Part shown: piece by piece, positions 17,165 through 24,910 of the stretch
How positions within the stretch are numbered: the stretch's first letter is position 1
How the letters are laid out: each line of letters starts with the position of its first letter
Assembly (NCBI GenBank): GCA_964389375.1
Contig: CAYMDP010000020.1
Coordinates: forward strand, 1-47,903
Source: CAYMDP01 sp964389375
GTDB lineage: Bacteria; Bdellovibrionota; Bdellovibrionia; Bdellovibrionales; UBA1609
Length of the DNA stretch: 47,903 nucleotides
Direction: 5' to 3'
Notes under the pieces: generated by a model
Databases searched by the model: none
What the model was told of the DNA's origin: nothing
The model's input: the letters and a program-made list of their open reading frames with translations, nothing else
Program-made: the position numbers and the translations under genes

Positions 17165-17745
17165 TGCCAATTCATGTGCCAGGAATACGATCGCGAAGAG
17201 GTAAGGTCAAATCAGTCAAACGAAACGCCGTGGCGGTCCTCCAGCTGACAGCGATGGTTGATATGTTTACAGTTCTTTGCGTTTTCCTTCTTCAGAATTA
17301 CGCGACGACGAACCAGATTCTACCACTTGCTGATTCCGTAGAACTTCCCCTAGCAATGACTGTTAAAGAACTTGCTCCATCGAATGTTGTGGTGATCGCT
17401 AAAGATAAAGTGTCTTTAAATAGCTCCGTGGTGACTGACTTTCGAGTGGTCAAAGAGCAAGAGGATTGGTTGGTTGAGCCTTTAAAACAAGGTATCGAGC
17501 AGTTGATTAAAGAGGGTGAAGAGCAAAAGCGCACTTTAGGGGCGCAAATTCGTGGCGCGGTGACCGAGGCAAAAACGGGAGAAGGCGAAGAGCAAATCGA
17601 TGACTTTCGCAAAATCACAATTCAGTCTGATCGCGAAATTGATTTCTTAACGGTTAAAAAAATCATGTACACAGTGACTCAGGCCGGAGTTTACGAAATT
17701 AATTTTGCGGTCATTAAAAAGCCAGAGCCAGTTGCAACGAATTAA
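17164..17745 (+). CDS. aglS: AglS: second TolR/ExbD-type motor subunit
   Basis: The 193-residue protein starts with a basic cytoplasmic segment (RSRRGKVKSVKRN), then a transmembrane helix with the conserved aspartate (LQLTAMVDMFTVLCVFLL, Asp33), and a periplasmic domain that contains an extra charged, glutamate-rich region (about 95-145) before the KKIMYTVTQAGVYEINFAVI end. The extra length relative to AglQ and the position match AglS. It is the last gene of the cluster; a hairpin shared with the opposing GYF-PilZ gene follows. Confidence 0.84.
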   Translation: MPIHVPGIRSRRGKVKSVKRNAVAVLQLTAMVDMFTVLCVFLLQNYATTNQILPLADSVELPLAMTVKELAPSNVVVIAKDKVSLNSSVVTDFRVVKEQEDWLVEPLKQGIEQLIKEGEEQKRTLGAQIRGAVTEAKTGEGEEQIDDFRKITIQSDREIDFLTVKKIMYTVTQAGVYEINFAVIKKPEPVATN

Positions 17746-17829
17746 AAAACCGAAGACCGGGTTTCTCGACTCTTAAAGTCAGTTCCTCTTTAAAATCTAT
17801 TTTATAATTTAGTTGAAGGCCCTAGGGGG

Positions 17830-17851
17830 AAAAGCCTTAAGCGGCTTTTTT
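17830..17851 (+). terminator. possible bidirectional terminator between aglS and the GYF-PilZ gene
   Basis: AAAAGCC (17830-17836) pairs with GGCTTTT (17843-17849) around a six-base loop, and more T follow. On the minus strand the same stem also has a T-rich end. The loop contains the stop codon of the opposing gene. The stem is short with three G-C pairs. Confidence 0.45.
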
Positions 17852-18532
17852 ACCTTGCGATTGAGTTTTGATGGCTTGCACGACAGTGTTTCGTGCTTCA
17901 CTTGAAAGGCCTTGAAAGCGAAAGCCAATAAATCCAGTTTCAGACGTGTACTGAACCTGAGCTTTCACACGAATCGGTTGGCTTTGACCATAGATTTGAA
18001 GGTCCACTGACATCGATTCGCCACTTGTCAATTGTGGAAGGCCTTCGGCGCCAAAGCCGCCTTCACTTAGGGTTTTCAGTTCCCCTTTGACAATGCTCTC
18101 GCCCCATTTCATAGAAATTTCGCCATGAACATCCACGCGGGGGTGAAGTCTTCGACTGATCCCCACTTTATTCATGATGTCATGGAATTCGAAAATTGGA
18201 GCCCAGTTGGCCATTCCTTTAGTCCAGATCATAATTTCATTGGCATGTTTAATCCCAGTTAGCTCGGTAATCAGATCATCCCACTGGAAGGGTCCATGGG
18301 ATTGGCCTTCAAATGCAAAGTGCCAGGACCGATGGTCTTGGATATGGGTGACCTTGGCCTGAAGATCCGTGTGTTTCTCGAGCCAAACCGAGGGAGAAAT
18401 CCAATTGTCCAGAAGACGACCCCAGATTAAAGTCTCGGGATCAAGCTGAACTAAAGAAATCATTTCCTTTAATTCATCTGCGGAGAATGGCCCGCGGACC
18501 TTCTCATCTTCACATGTAAACCAGAGTTTCAT
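17837..18532 (-). CDS. tandem GYF_2 domains plus PilZ domain protein
   Basis: The 231-residue soluble protein contains two GYF_2-like domains: residues 1-52 (WFTCEDEKVRGPFSADELKE, then IWGRLLDNW) and 70-115 (WHFAFEGQSHGPFQWDDL, then IWTKGMANW). A PilZ domain follows (about 125-225), with RRLHPR (127-132) and the second motif TLSEGGFG (154-161). PilZ domains bind cyclic di-GMP through RxxxR and [DN]xSxxG; here the first Asp/Asn is Thr, so binding needs testing. The gene converges on aglS. GltJ of Myxococcus also carries a GYF domain that docks regulators of gliding, so a role in controlling the motor is a reasonable inference, but no direct link is visible. Confidence 0.85.
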   Translation of the reverse strand: MKLWFTCEDEKVRGPFSADELKEMISLVQLDPETLIWGRLLDNWISPSVWLEKHTDLQAKVTHIQDHRSWHFAFEGQSHGPFQWDDLITELTGIKHANEIMIWTKGMANWAPIFEFHDIMNKVGISRRLHPRVDVHGEISMKWGESIVKGELKTLSEGGFGAEGLPQLTSGESMSVDLQIYGQSQPIRVKAQVQYTSETGFIGFRFQGLSSEARNTVVQAIKTQSQGKKAA

Positions 18533-18602
18533 AGTCTTCGTTTCGGATTGATAAGCACCTGACTTGAGTACAGTTTTGAAAAAATATCCCCATAAAAAAA
18601 CA

Positions 18603-18645
18603 AGATTCTGTGCTAAGAACGTGCCAAAGTTTGTGTTAGAATCTT
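18603..18645. repeat. inverted repeat around the lptC promoter
   Basis: AAGATTCT (18603-18610) and AGAATCTT (18638-18645) are perfect reverse complements separated by 27 bases. The right copy overlaps the candidate -10 element, so it may be an operator or a transcript hairpin. Confidence 0.4.
18634..18642 (+). promoter_or_regulatory. candidate extended -10 promoter of lptCA-lptB-rpoN
   Basis: TGTTAGAAT is an extended -10 (TAGAAT, 5 of 6) whose start point would fall about ten bases before the lptC start. No convincing -35 is present. It lies inside the right arm region of an inverted repeat (18603-18645). Confidence 0.35.
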
Positions 18646-18659
18646 ATAGGATATGAATA

Positions 18660-19631
18660 ATGAAAAGGCTTGGACAGTTGGCCCTTGTGGCCCTTTTTTC
18701 AATATTGATCGTGCAGCTGGTGGTTTTTGCTCCAACCTCTACAGTGGAGGACTCTGGTATTGAGCCTTTGTCCGAAACTAGCCTTCCTGAGGATGTTGCA
18801 CAGTCCATGAAGGGCGTCCACCTGATCGAAACTCGAGATGGTGGAAAGGAGTGGGAACTTTGGGCGGACCAAGCGGTCGCTTTTAAGGCAAAGGCTGAAT
18901 GGAGTCTTACTAAAGTTCGGGCGATTTTTTTTAGTGATGATGGTGTTGAGTTCGTTGTAACAGGAGAAACGGGTCTGGTTGAAACGCATTCCAAGAATAT
19001 GGTCGTGACGGGTAATGTGATCACAAGATCTTCGAATGGTTACGTTTTTAAAACAGAAAAGGTTTCTTATAGTTCTGCAGATCGCAGGCTTGTTAGCCCA
19101 CAGCCCGTTGTGATTACGGGCCTTAAAGAGAAGGGTGTGGATTTAATGAGAATGAGTGGAAACAGTATGATCGCTCATCTGACCGACTCACGGATTGAAG
19201 TAAATCAGAATGTGCGCTCGGAAAGAGTTTTTGAAGATGCGCGAAGATTGGTGGTTCGCAGTGACCGCTCTGAGTTAAGTGGAAAAACAAAGTCGGCTCG
19301 TTTTATGGACCGAGTTGTAATCGATTATGATTCGATGCGGGTGACCGGGCCAGATGCTCAGTTTCAATACGACTCGGCTACTCAGGGCTTAAAGTCTTTA
19401 GCTGTTATGGGTGGAGTTCGAGTCAGTGATCTGGATAAGTGGGCGACTTCTCAAAGAGTCGATATGGACCTTGTCCAAGACCGAACGGTCTTTCGAGGAA
19501 AGCCAAAGGTTGTGCAAAATAATGACGAGCTTCACGGAGAAGAAATCGTGTTCACAGATCGTGGCCGAAAGGTTCAAGTTCGAAAAGCGCGAGCCCGTGT
19601 GGATGAAAGCCGAGTGGAGACAACAAATTGA
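18660..19631 (+). CDS. LptC-LptA fusion-like LPS transport protein
   Basis: The 323-residue product begins with a single N-terminal transmembrane helix (LALVALFSILIVQLVVFAP), followed by an LptC-type beta-jellyroll (about 45-190; VHLIETRDGGKEWELWADQA, then TGETGLVETHSKNMVVTGNV). The C-terminal 120 residues continue with LptA/OstA-like repeats and close with the motif RVDMDLVQDRTVFRG, VQNNDELHGEEIVF and a charged tail. LptC and LptA are usually separate (about 190 and 185 residues); here one chain seems to serve as inner-membrane anchor and part of the periplasmic bridge. lptB follows with a TTGA overlap, while a separate lptA is absent from its usual place. Confidence 0.8.
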   Translation: MKRLGQLALVALFSILIVQLVVFAPTSTVEDSGIEPLSETSLPEDVAQSMKGVHLIETRDGGKEWELWADQAVAFKAKAEWSLTKVRAIFFSDDGVEFVVTGETGLVETHSKNMVVTGNVITRSSNGYVFKTEKVSYSSADRRLVSPQPVVITGLKEKGVDLMRMSGNSMIAHLTDSRIEVNQNVRSERVFEDARRLVVRSDRSELSGKTKSARFMDRVVIDYDSMRVTGPDAQFQYDSATQGLKSLAVMGGVRVSDLDKWATSQRVDMDLVQDRTVFRGKPKVVQNNDELHGEEIVFTDRGRKVQVRKARARVDESRVETTN

Positions 19632-20350
19632 GCCATTTGTCGATTCGTGGAATTAGTAAAAAGTTTAAGACTCGTAAAGTCGTTGATGAGGTGACTTTTG
19701 ATATCGAGTCCGGCCAGGTCGTTGGCCTTTTGGGTCCGAATGGCGCTGGAAAGACCACCAGCTTTTACATGGTCGTGGGCTTACTTTCTCCGGATTTTGG
19801 TGAGATTTTAATTGATGACAAACCGATTCAGCAGCTTCCGATGTACCAACGGGCCCGTAACGGCCTGAGTTACCTTCCCCAAGAGGCCAGTATTTTTAGA
19901 AAGCTGACTGTGCGAGAAAATATTTTGGTGGCCCTCGAGGCGCAAGATTACGGCGATTCGGATAAAGCAGAACGCCTCAATGAGCTTCTTCAGGATTTTC
20001 AGATTGAACATATTAAAGAGAGTTACGGTTACTCACTTTCTGGTGGTGAACGACGACGGGTCGAGATTGCTCGCTCACTTGCAGGAAAACCAAAATTTCT
20101 GCTTCTTGACGAGCCTTTTGCGGGAATTGATCCCATCGCAGTTGGCGAGATCCAAGAGATCATTCGAAAGTTAAAAGAAAAGGGAATTGGAGTTTTGATT
20201 ACTGACCATAATGTTCGCGAGACTTTAGGAATTTGTGATCGCGCCTACATCCTAAAAGAGGGGCGCATCGAAGTCGAAGGATCTGCTGAGGAGATTGCCA
20301 ACTCTCCGATTGCGCGAAAGTTCTATCTTGGCGAAAACTTTAGGCTCTAG
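19628..20350 (+). CDS. lptB: LptB, ATPase of the LPS export ABC transporter
   Basis: LptB powers LptFG to extract LPS from the inner membrane and push it along LptC-LptA-LptD. The 240-residue protein has Walker A GPNGAGKT (36-43), a Q-loop LPQEASIFRKLTVREN typical of LptB, the signature LSGGE, Walker B LLLDEPFAGIDP and switch ITDHNVRETL. It starts at TTG 19628, eight bases after GGAG, and overlaps the lptC stop as TTGA. rpoN follows 12 bases after its stop, the classical lptB-rpoN pair. Confidence 0.97.
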   Translation: MSHLSIRGISKKFKTRKVVDEVTFDIESGQVVGLLGPNGAGKTTSFYMVVGLLSPDFGEILIDDKPIQQLPMYQRARNGLSYLPQEASIFRKLTVRENILVALEAQDYGDSDKAERLNELLQDFQIEHIKESYGYSLSGGERRRVEIARSLAGKPKFLLLDEPFAGIDPIAVGEIQEIIRKLKEKGIGVLITDHNVRETLGICDRAYILKEGRIEVEGSAEEIANSPIARKFYLGENFRL

Positions 20351-20362
20351 GAGGAATTTGAA

Positions 20363-21802
20363 ATGGCCATGCAGTTGAAAACCAGTATGAAGCTTTCGAT
20401 GCAATTGCGGATGACTCCTCAATTGCAACAGGCCATTAAGCTTCTTCAACTGTCCCGGCTTGAGCTTGAAAATGTCGTTCGTAAGGAGATTCTCGAAAAT
20501 CCGGTTCTAGAAGAAGTGCAAGATACAGTCGAAGACGATGTGGTCAAAGTCGACAGTCAGGTCGCTGAAGATGTTCAATCCAACACCTCAGAGGGCGCGG
20601 ACAATGATCCGCAAAAGACAGACGAGTTCGAGTGGGAAAACTACGTCGACACAGCTTACAAGCCACCCCAGGGCTCAGGCGGTGGCAACGAAGAGATCAT
20701 GAACTATGAGAATTTGATCTCAACCGAACAGACTTTGCACGATTATTTAAATTGGCAATTGGGGCTCGGCGGGTTTAACGAAGAGGAAGAAAATATTCTT
20801 TCGGTTTTAATTAGCTATGTCGACGACGATGGCTACATTAAAACACCTCTCGAAACTATTGCAACGGACGAAGGCATTGATTTTAAAGAGCTCGAGGAAA
20901 TGCTACCATTCTTACACGAATTTGATCCGGCGGGTGTGGGCGCCCGCGAGCTTCGAGAGTGTTTATTAATTCAGGCCAAGCACATCGAAGAAGATACGCA
21001 TGATCTGGTGAAGTTGATCAACGAACACCTTAAGGATCTTGAAAAGAAAAACTACAATGCCATCGGTAAAGCCATGAATTTGGAACTCGCCGATGTGATT
21101 GAGATGTGTAAGACCATCTACGGAATGGATCCAAAACCTGGCCGCGCATTTATGTCCAGAGAAACCCAGTTTGTGACACCGGATGTGTATGTTTACAAGG
21201 TTGGAGAAGACTATGTGGTTTCTCTAAACGAAGATGGCCTTCCGCGCCTCAGAATTTCTAATCTTTATAAGAGTCTTCTAAAAAGCTCCGAAAATCCTGG
21301 AGAGGGCAAAGCCCAAGAGTACATTCAGGATAAGCTGAGATCAGCGGTTTGGTTGATCAAGTCAATTCACCAACGCCAGCGCACGATTTACAAGGTCACT
21401 GAAAGTATCGTGAAGCATCAGGAGGAGTTCTTTGAAAAGGGGCCTAATTTTATTAAGCCCATGATTCTGCGAGATATTGCGAATGATATTGGAATGCACG
21501 AATCCACAGTAAGTCGAGTGACCACGGCAAAGTATGTCCACACTCCGCGTGGAATTTTTGAGCTGAAGTATTTCTTCAATTCTGGAATTAATCGAACGGA
21601 TGGAGACTCTTTGGCAAGTGAGTCCGTAAAGCTTAAGATCAAAGCCTTGGTGTCTGAAGAAGATCCAAAGAACCCACTTTCGGATCAAAAAATCGTAGAA
21701 TTATTGAAAAAAGAAGGCATCCAGATCGCTCGCCGAACTGTTGCCAAGTATCGTGACGTTTTAAAGATATTACCCTCTTCTAAACGTAAGAAGTATTTCT
21801 AG
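20363..21802 (+). CDS. rpoN: RNA polymerase sigma-54 factor
   Basis: The 479-residue protein has the Q-rich activator region I (MQLKTSMKLSMQLRMTPQLQ, then QAIKLLQLSRLEL), an acidic region II (about 55-100), the core-binding domain with HEFDPAGVGAREL, the HTH (ANDIGMHESTVSRVTTAKYV) and the RpoN box ARRTVAKYRD (456-465). It directs transcription from -24/-12 promoters with activators such as the FHA protein at 277-1539. The start follows AGGAGG closely. The 3' end overlaps the end of the opposing desaturase gene by 23 bases. Confidence 0.98.
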   Translation: MAMQLKTSMKLSMQLRMTPQLQQAIKLLQLSRLELENVVRKEILENPVLEEVQDTVEDDVVKVDSQVAEDVQSNTSEGADNDPQKTDEFEWENYVDTAYKPPQGSGGGNEEIMNYENLISTEQTLHDYLNWQLGLGGFNEEEENILSVLISYVDDDGYIKTPLETIATDEGIDFKELEEMLPFLHEFDPAGVGARELRECLLIQAKHIEEDTHDLVKLINEHLKDLEKKNYNAIGKAMNLELADVIEMCKTIYGMDPKPGRAFMSRETQFVTPDVYVYKVGEDYVVSLNEDGLPRLRISNLYKSLLKSSENPGEGKAQEYIQDKLRSAVWLIKSIHQRQRTIYKVTESIVKHQEEFFEKGPNFIKPMILRDIANDIGMHESTVSRVTTAKYVHTPRGIFELKYFFNSGINRTDGDSLASESVKLKIKALVSEEDPKNPLSDQKIVELLKKEGIQIARRTVAKYRDVLKILPSSKRKKYF

Positions 21803-22943
21803 AAAAGGATCTTTGTAAAGTTCTGTTGTAGGCCTTCCATTGCGCCCAGGACTTCGAGAACTCTAAGCGTGCTAGGCGAAGTTCGGCTTGAAGCAAAGCA
21901 ATTTGGTGACGGGTTGCTAAAGCTTTTTCTCCTGACTGGCGTTTGTATTCCTCGCGGATCTTCTTAAAGTTTTCCTGAGCGTCTTGTACTTTTTGTTTCA
22001 GAAGTTGAAGGCGCTCCTGCACTTGAACAGAAAGGGCGTGAGGGTGAGCCTGAAGGGCTTTACTATCCATTTCCATTTTGGCTTTCAATATTTCTAGGTC
22101 TGGAGTTTTTCTTAACTTTTCTGCGAAGCCAAGAAGGGCGCAGGCTTTTATCATCCACTTGGTTGGATCCCAATGGTACCAGCGAATTCCATTGCGGTAG
22201 TCGTTTGCAAACAGATGATGAAAGTTGTGGTAGCCCTCACCAAAAGTGGCCACGGCCATTAGAAAGCTATCTTTGGCAGAGTTTTTATCTGTGTAGGTTT
22301 GTTTGCCCCACATGTGGCACCAAGAGTTGATGAAGAAGGTGCCATGATGAAGGGCGGTCATTCTAAGGCATCCGATGATGGCAAGCCCACCCAGCGCCGA
22401 GCCGGCAAAAATTTGGCCCAACAAGGCCGGAACAAAAAATCCCATAAGAATTGCAATGGCCAGATAATGGCGATCTTGAAATTGCACGATTGCATCTTTT
22501 TCTAGGTCTCGTGAATAAGATTTTTCCATTGGGTGTGGTGGGCTTTTAAAAAGCATCCAGCCAATGTGAGCGTGAAAAAAACCTCTGCTAATCGAGTAAG
22601 GGTCTTCGGTTTCGTGATCGACAAAACGGTGATGAATTCGGTGATCCGTAGCCCACTTAAGAATTGAATTTTGAAAGGCCGCCGCTCCAAAAAGTGCGAA
22701 GAAGACCTTAAGGGCCGAGTTTGCTTCATAGGCTCGATGAGCAAAAAGACGGTGATATCCCGCAGTGATCGACAGCGCACTTGCAGAGTAAAAAAAGACA
22801 AACCAAAAAGCCAACCACCAGTTAAATTCGTAAAGATAAAAATAAAGTGTGGTCAGAAGAACCGCAAAAGTCGGTGTAGCTATTAAAAATATGGCGGGAA
22901 CCCAATCAATACGCTTTTGGCTTTCAATTTTATTGTCTGACAT
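21780..22943 (-). CDS. membrane fatty acid (acyl-CoA) delta-9-type desaturase with coiled-coil tail
   Basis: This di-iron membrane desaturase introduces a double bond in acyl chains. The three histidine boxes are intact: HRLFAH (64-69), HRIHH (101-105) and HNFHH (239-243), and hydrophobic pairs flank them. From about residue 280 a charged, heptad-like region (LQAHPHALSVQVQERLQLLK and on to 375) forms a predicted coiled coil, an addition of about 100 residues over common bacterial enzymes. ATG 22943 is chosen because GGAGG lies eight bases upstream; ATG 22949 is only two bases from it. The gene sits between rpoN and hpf on the opposite strand, interrupting a pair usually adjacent. Confidence 0.92.
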   Translation of the reverse strand: MSDNKIESQKRIDWVPAIFLIATPTFAVLLTTLYFYLYEFNWWLAFWFVFFYSASALSITAGYHRLFAHRAYEANSALKVFFALFGAAAFQNSILKWATDHRIHHRFVDHETEDPYSISRGFFHAHIGWMLFKSPPHPMEKSYSRDLEKDAIVQFQDRHYLAIAILMGFFVPALLGQIFAGSALGGLAIIGCLRMTALHHGTFFINSWCHMWGKQTYTDKNSAKDSFLMAVATFGEGYHNFHHLFANDYRNGIRWYHWDPTKWMIKACALLGFAEKLRKTPDLEILKAKMEMDSKALQAHPHALSVQVQERLQLLKQKVQDAQENFKKIREEYKRQSGEKALATRHQIALLQAELRLARLEFSKSWAQWKAYNRTLQRSFSRNTSYV

Positions 22944-23189
22944 CCTCATGCCCTCCGGCTTGGCCTTGGCTATACCCTAAAATTGTAATGGCCTTCAGAT
23001 CGGTTTTAAAGTCCAAACCGTCTCAAAGCTACGCGTTTGAAGTTGAGAATTCCCTAGCTTGGGCTGAAGGTACAGGAAAAAACATCCGATAGGTTTTATG
23101 AATGGCTAAGTTACGGGCACGCTGTGTCACCCTCACCTCTAAAAACATAAAAATCATCGGTCTAAAGCCTTATTCGAAAGGACAAGTTT

Positions 23190-23564
23190 ATGAAGTTCAA
23201 TTATCGTTTTCAAAAACTAAAGCGCTCAACAGAGTTAGAGCAGCACTTTGAGGAGCTATGCCACAAAGTCGAACGCTTCGAAAAAAAGCCGATGGCCGTT
23301 CGCGCCACCTTTATTGCGGGGCGCCAAAGTTGCCAGGTAGAAATCTACGCTCAAGGTATGCAGGAAGACTTTAGAGCCTCCGGCGAGGGGGAGGATTTTT
23401 ATCAAGCTATGGACTCTGCAGTCAGCCGCTTTAGTCGACAACTTCAGAAGAAGAAAGCCAAAATCAAACAGCACAAGTTTTTGGAGCAATCTAAGCTGGG
23501 ACGCATGGACCAGCTCAACGAGGAACTTGAGATTTTGCCTCGGGGCCTTAAAAAGGCGGGTTGA
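23190..23564 (+). CDS. hpf: ribosome hibernation-promoting factor (short HPF/RaiA type)
   Basis: HPF binds in the 30S decoding region in stationary phase and inactivates ribosomes. The 124-residue protein shows the S30AE fold pattern: MKFNYRFQKLKRSTELEQHF, VRATFIAG, CQVEIYAQG and GEDFYQAMDSAVSRFSRQLQ followed by KKKAKIKQHK. It lacks the long C-terminal dimerisation domain, so it is a short form. AAAGGA lies seven bases upstream of ATG 23190. It normally stands beside rpoN; here the desaturase gene intervenes. Confidence 0.88.
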   Translation: MKFNYRFQKLKRSTELEQHFEELCHKVERFEKKPMAVRATFIAGRQSCQVEIYAQGMQEDFRASGEGEDFYQAMDSAVSRFSRQLQKKKAKIKQHKFLEQSKLGRMDQLNEELEILPRGLKKAG

Positions 23565-23589
23565 CCCGACCCTTAAGCATTGCTAACAC
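23561..23589 (+). promoter_or_regulatory. candidate metK promoter overlapping the end of hpf
   Basis: TTGACC (23561-23566), 17 bases, then TAACAC (23584-23589), preceded by TG at 23581-23582, an extended -10. The -10 is weak. A start about seven bases downstream would fall inside the left arm of the hairpin below, so the start point decides whether that hairpin exists in the transcript. Confidence 0.35.
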
Positions 23590-23590
23590 A

Positions 23591-23624
23591 GTCCCTCTGA
23601 AGAACAAGCCTGTTTAAGAGGGAC
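23591..23624 (+). promoter_or_regulatory. SD-sequestering hairpin in the metK leader
   Basis: GTCCCTCT (23591-23598) pairs perfectly with AGAGGGAC (23617-23624). The right arm is the ribosome-binding site of metK (ATG at 23629). Inside the 18-base loop a second stem forms, AACA with TGTT around AGCC. The arrangement could block translation initiation and release it on ligand or protein binding; it could also be a DNA operator. It does not match a SAM riboswitch class that I can recognise. Confidence 0.5.
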
Positions 23625-23628
23625 AATT

Positions 23629-24798
23629 ATGCGAAACTATCTTTTCACCAGCGAATCTGTTTCTGAAGGTCACCCGGATAAGGTTGCGGATCAAATTAGT
23701 GATGCCATCTTGGACGCCTTTTTAGCTCAAGATCCTAAAAGCCGTGTCGCCTGCGAGACAATGATCTCAACGGGTTTTGCATTGGTTGCAGGAGAGGTCA
23801 CGTCTAAGGGCCAAGTGGATGTTCAGTCGATCGTTCGCGAGGTCGTTAAAGAAATTGGCTACGATGCAGCTGAAAAAGGTTTTGATTATAATTCTTGTGC
23901 CGTTTTCGGAAGTTTAGATCGTCAAAGCCCCGACATTGCTATGGGTGTTGATGAAAGTGCGGATCGCGAGCAAGGTGCTGGCGATCAGGGACTCATGTTT
24001 GGTTACGCATGTGACGAGACCCCTGAGTTTATGCCTCTTTCGATTCAACTCTCGCACCAACTATTAAAAGAACTTGCGACGCTTAGAAAAAGCGGCAAGG
24101 CCCCCTTTCTTCGCCCTGATTCAAAAAGTCAGGTCACGGTTCAATATAATGGGAATAAAGTGGATCGTATCGAAGCCTTGGTGATCTCGACTCAGCATTC
24201 TCCAGACGTCAACCAAGATCAGATTCGTTCTTTTGTTCTTGAAGAGCTTTTCCCTAAAGTTGTACCTAAAAACATGATCGACAACTCGACAAAAATTCAT
24301 ATCAACCCAACCGGACGATTTGTACTTGGTGGGCCTCACGGAGATTGTGGTCTTACCGGCCGAAAGATCATCGTGGATACTTACGGTGGCCACGGTGCAC
24401 ATGGTGGTGGTGCTTTTTCTGGTAAGGATCCTTCAAAAGTGGATCGCTCTGCTGCTTATGCCGCTCGACATGTGGCAAAGAATATTGTTGCAGCAGGTTT
24501 TGCCTCGAAGTGTTTGGTTCAGGTCGCTTACGCGATTGGGGTTGCAGAGCCCGTAAGTCTTATGGTGAACGACTATGGAACTGGGACTGTCGACATCGAG
24601 GTTCTAGAAAAAGCTGTTCGACGAGTGTGGAATTTAAAGCCTGCCGCAATTGTTAGCCAGTTTGACCTGTTAAAGCCACGCTACAGAAAATCAGCAGCAT
24701 ACGGACATTTTGGGCGAACGGAATCTGAGTTCACTTGGGAGAAGGTGGATAAAGTTGAAGAGCTCAAGGATGTCGTAAAGACTCTAGCAAATCGGTAA
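23629..24798 (+). CDS. metK: S-adenosylmethionine synthetase
   Basis: MetK makes S-adenosylmethionine from methionine and ATP in the cytoplasm. The 389-residue protein has all signatures: FTSESVSEGHPDK (6-18) with the ATP/metal site, GAGDQGLMFGYA, the PTGRFVLGGPHGDCGLTGRK block and the closing GGGAFSGKDPSKVDRSAAY. Length is normal. Its ribosome-binding site lies in a predicted hairpin directly upstream. A stem-loop after the stop is a likely terminator. Confidence 0.98.
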   Translation: MRNYLFTSESVSEGHPDKVADQISDAILDAFLAQDPKSRVACETMISTGFALVAGEVTSKGQVDVQSIVREVVKEIGYDAAEKGFDYNSCAVFGSLDRQSPDIAMGVDESADREQGAGDQGLMFGYACDETPEFMPLSIQLSHQLLKELATLRKSGKAPFLRPDSKSQVTVQYNGNKVDRIEALVISTQHSPDVNQDQIRSFVLEELFPKVVPKNMIDNSTKIHINPTGRFVLGGPHGDCGLTGRKIIVDTYGGHGAHGGGAFSGKDPSKVDRSAAYAARHVAKNIVAAGFASKCLVQVAYAIGVAEPVSLMVNDYGTGTVDIEVLEKAVRRVWNLKPAAIVSQFDLLKPRYRKSAAYGHFGRTESEFTWEKVDKVEELKDVVKTLANR

Positions 24799-24811
24799 TA
24801 GTTTTAATTAT

Positions 24812-24843
24812 GAAGACGCAGACCTCAGAAGCGTTGCGTCTTC
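24812..24843 (+). terminator. stem-loop terminator after metK
   Basis: GAAGACGCA (24812-24820) pairs perfectly with TGCGTCTTC (24835-24843) around a 14-base loop, followed by a T-rich but interrupted tail (TTCCTTGGCTTTTT). Confidence 0.55.
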
Positions 24844-24910
24844 TTCCTTGGCTTTTTGATCTGAATCCAATGCTATTGCAAGGTATGGCAACTTAGGTTA
24901 ACACCAATTC

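Noticed and set aside
16691..17745. Tol-Pal or TonB system motor instead of Agl
   Set aside because: No tolA, tolB, pal or TonB receptor is nearby, and two TolR-type subunits follow glt-type genes.
22988..23092. 34-codon ORF in the desaturase-hpf gap (MAFRSVLKSKPSQSYAFEVE...)
   Set aside because: It has an ATG but no Shine-Dalgarno sequence, no convincing promoter and no recognisable family; length is within chance expectation.
23108..23130. GGGCACG-type -24 element upstream of hpf, considered as a sigma-54 promoter
   Set aside because: The -12 element (TTGC) is missing at the required distance.
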